Part shown: positions 62,751-64,000 of the stretch, one piece after another | Position numbering within the stretch: position 1 is the first letter of the stretch | Layout of the letters: each line of letters starts with the position of its first letter | Assembly: GCA_003105035.1 (NCBI GenBank) | Contig: PQAL01000024.1 | Span: 1 to 64,000 of the forward strand | Length of the DNA stretch: 64,000 nucleotides | Reading direction: 5' to 3' | Source of the DNA: Anaerolineales bacterium | Lineage (GTDB): Bacteria; Chloroflexota; Anaerolineae; Anaerolineales; UBA4823 | Position numbers and translations under genes: made by a program | The notes under the pieces: model-generated | What the model was told of the DNA's origin: nothing | The model's input: only the letters and a program-made list of their open reading frames with translations | Database searches by the model: none

Positions 62751-64000
62751 TCAACTGAGTTTTACATTCTTCAATCGGAGACTATTGGTTACCACGAACA
62801 CACTGCTGAAGGCCATTGCCCCGGCAGCCAACATCGGGTTCAATAGGCCAACCGCAGCAGCAGGTATCAAGATCACGTTATAGAAGAAGGCCCAGAACAG
62901 GTTTTGCTTGATTGTCCGCAGGGTTTTACGCGACAAATTAATTGCCTTGGCCACACCATTGAGATCACCGCTGATTAAGGTAATCGGTGCTGCAGCCATG
63001 GCAATATCCGTGCCGGTACCGATCGCAATCCCCACATCCGCCTGGGCTAGGGCAGGAGCATCGTTAATCCCATCGCCTACCATGGAGACAACTTTTCCCT
63101 TCTCTTGTAACTTCTTCACTTCAGCCGATTTATCTCCTGGCATCACTTCTGCCAGCACAGTTTGAATGCCTACCTGACGGGCAATGCCATGCGCGGTCTG
63201 CTGGTTATCGCCCGTAATCATGGCAACATCTAATTTCATATCCACTAACATGCCAATGGCTTCCTTGGATGAGACCTTGACCGGATCAGCGATCCCGAAG
63301 GCACCTTTTAATTTTCCATCAATGGCGACAAGCACAACCGTTTTGGCTTCATTTTGCAGGCGGTCGATCGTTTCCACTCCAGATGCAATGTCAACCCCGG
63401 ACGTTTCCAACAATTTTTTGTTTCCAACTAATACCTGGCTGCCACCTATCATCCCCTTAACGCCCATGCCTGTCTCAGTGGAAAAACCATCCGGTACCTC
63501 AAGAGAGAGGTTTCGTTGTCCAGCTTCTGCGACAATGGCTTCACCCAAGGGGTGCTCACTGGCATTTTCCAGCGAAGCAGCCAGGCGGAGGAGAGAATCT
63601 TCTTCCACTTGCTGATTGATATGATCGACAAACGTAATAAAATCGGTGACTATCGGCTGACCCTTGGTTATTGTGCCGGTCTTATCAAACACAACGGTAT
63701 CGATTTTTCCAGTCTGCTCGAGAGCTTCACCGGAACGTAGCAGGATGCCTTGCTCTGCACCCTTGCCAGTCCCAACCATGACCGCGGTGGGTGTGGCCAG
63801 GCCCATAGCACATGGACACGCGATTACCAATACTGCTACCATATTAATCAGGGCACGCGTGAACAGGTCTACGTCTGAGTTAGCAGGCAGGGGGATAATG
63901 AAATACCACACCAAAAAAGTGATTGCGGCAATACCGATCACTGCCGGGACGAATATTTCAGAAACTCGATCTGCAAGTTTCTGGATGGGTGCTTTACTCC
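62751..64000 (-). CDS. copA: copper-translocating P-type ATPase, C-terminal part (truncated by window edge)
   Basis: The frame stays open to base 64000, so the N-terminal metal-binding domain and first helices are outside. Visible: [11 protein letters not shown] at the edge, the transmembrane metal site [14 protein letters not shown], the phosphorylation motif [11 protein letters not shown], the SEHP nucleotide-site motif, [32 protein letters not shown], and a last helix ending in [11 protein letters not shown] is the monovalent copper type. It exports Cu+ from the cytosol. Confidence 0.93.
   Translation of the reverse strand, partial: SKAPIQKLADRVSEIFVPAVIGIAAITFLVWYFIIPLPANSDVDLFTRALINMVAVLVIACPCAMGLATPTAVMVGTGKGAEQGILLRSGEALEQTGKIDTVVFDKTGTITKGQPIVTDFITFVDHINQQVEEDSLLRLAASLENASEHPLGEAIVAEAGQRNLSLEVPDGFSTETGMGVKGMIGGSQVLVGNKKLLETSGVDIASGVETIDRLQNEAKTVVLVAIDGKLKGAFGIADPVKVSSKEAIGMLVDMKLDVAMITGDNQQTAHGIARQVGIQTVLAEVMPGDKSAEVKKLQEKGKVVSMVGDGINDAPALAQADVGIAIGTGTDIAMAAAPITLISGDLNGVAKAINLSRKTLRTIKQNLFWAFFYNVILIPAAAVGLLNPMLAAGAMAFSSVFVVTNSLRLKNVKLS

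Overview
The window reads as a bacterial chromosome with many genes on both strands, short gaps and about 50 protein genes. Gene content suggests an anaerobic Chloroflexota, most likely class Anaerolineae. The support is two tungsten-type aldehyde:ferredoxin oxidoreductases (AOR), a full hydrogenase maturation set, ATP-type PEP carboxykinase, TrmFO, several-GAF SpoIIE phosphatase signalling, a secreted protein of tandem YNWFWNN-ending repeats, and a zinc-ribbon threonine synthase. The placement is inferred from gene content; there is no rRNA gene to confirm it.

Layout. 1-5.1 kb: the end of an aldo/keto reductase, a GNAT-like protein, then an AOR overlapping nnr (NAD(P)HX repair). 5.1-6.0 kb: two small membrane proteins, one of them YtxH. 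6.1-21.5 kb: one long co-directional block. It starts with a consensus promoter, a palindromic operator and an Lrp/AsnC regulator. It continues with five divergent class-III aminotransferases, a methylmalonate/malonate-semialdehyde dehydrogenase, an APC permease, a metallophosphoesterase, a nucleotidyltransferase-like protein, a saccharopine-dehydrogenase-like enzyme and a second AOR. I read it as uptake and stepwise breakdown of amines and omega-amino acids (putrescine, GABA, beta-alanine types), with the aldehydes going to acyl-CoA or to reduced ferredoxin. 21.7-29.1 kb: ligA, an RlmI-like methyltransferase, a GH31 glucosidase, a ChbG/YdjC deacetylase, hpt and tRNA-Asp(GTC). 29.2-32.6 kb: a large lipoprotein divergent from the three-repeat secreted protein. 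32.6-36.4 kb: a five-GAF SpoIIE phosphatase overlapping its STAS partner. 36.5-41.8 kb: a family-2 glycosyltransferase, a tyrosine recombinase with a dif-like site in its leader, and a 1001-residue FAD/Fe-S oxidase. 41.9-46.1 kb: thrC, then an aminotransferase overlapping pckA. 46.1-51.2 kb: hflX, an M28 peptidase, trmFO and a thiolase. 51.3-57.1 kb: hypABFCDE. 57.1-64 kb: a methyltransferase, an acidic Cys-containing small protein, a RelA/SpoT enzyme, a YedK-type peptidase, glycerate 2-kinase and the end of a copper P-type ATPase.

Taken together the genes fit an organism that ferments amino acids, amines and sugars: aminotransferases feed aldehydes to AOR and to a CoA-acylating dehydrogenase, the aminotransferase-PEPCK pair can send amino-acid carbon to PEP, and hyp genes imply [NiFe]-hydrogenases elsewhere in the genome. 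The two most notable items are the 15-kb amine-catabolic operon, with its two uncharacterised embedded proteins, and the recombinase with its adjacent 13-6-13 inverted repeat. No gene-free stretch exceeds 300 bases. I saw no CRISPR array, rRNA, insertion sequence or prophage.
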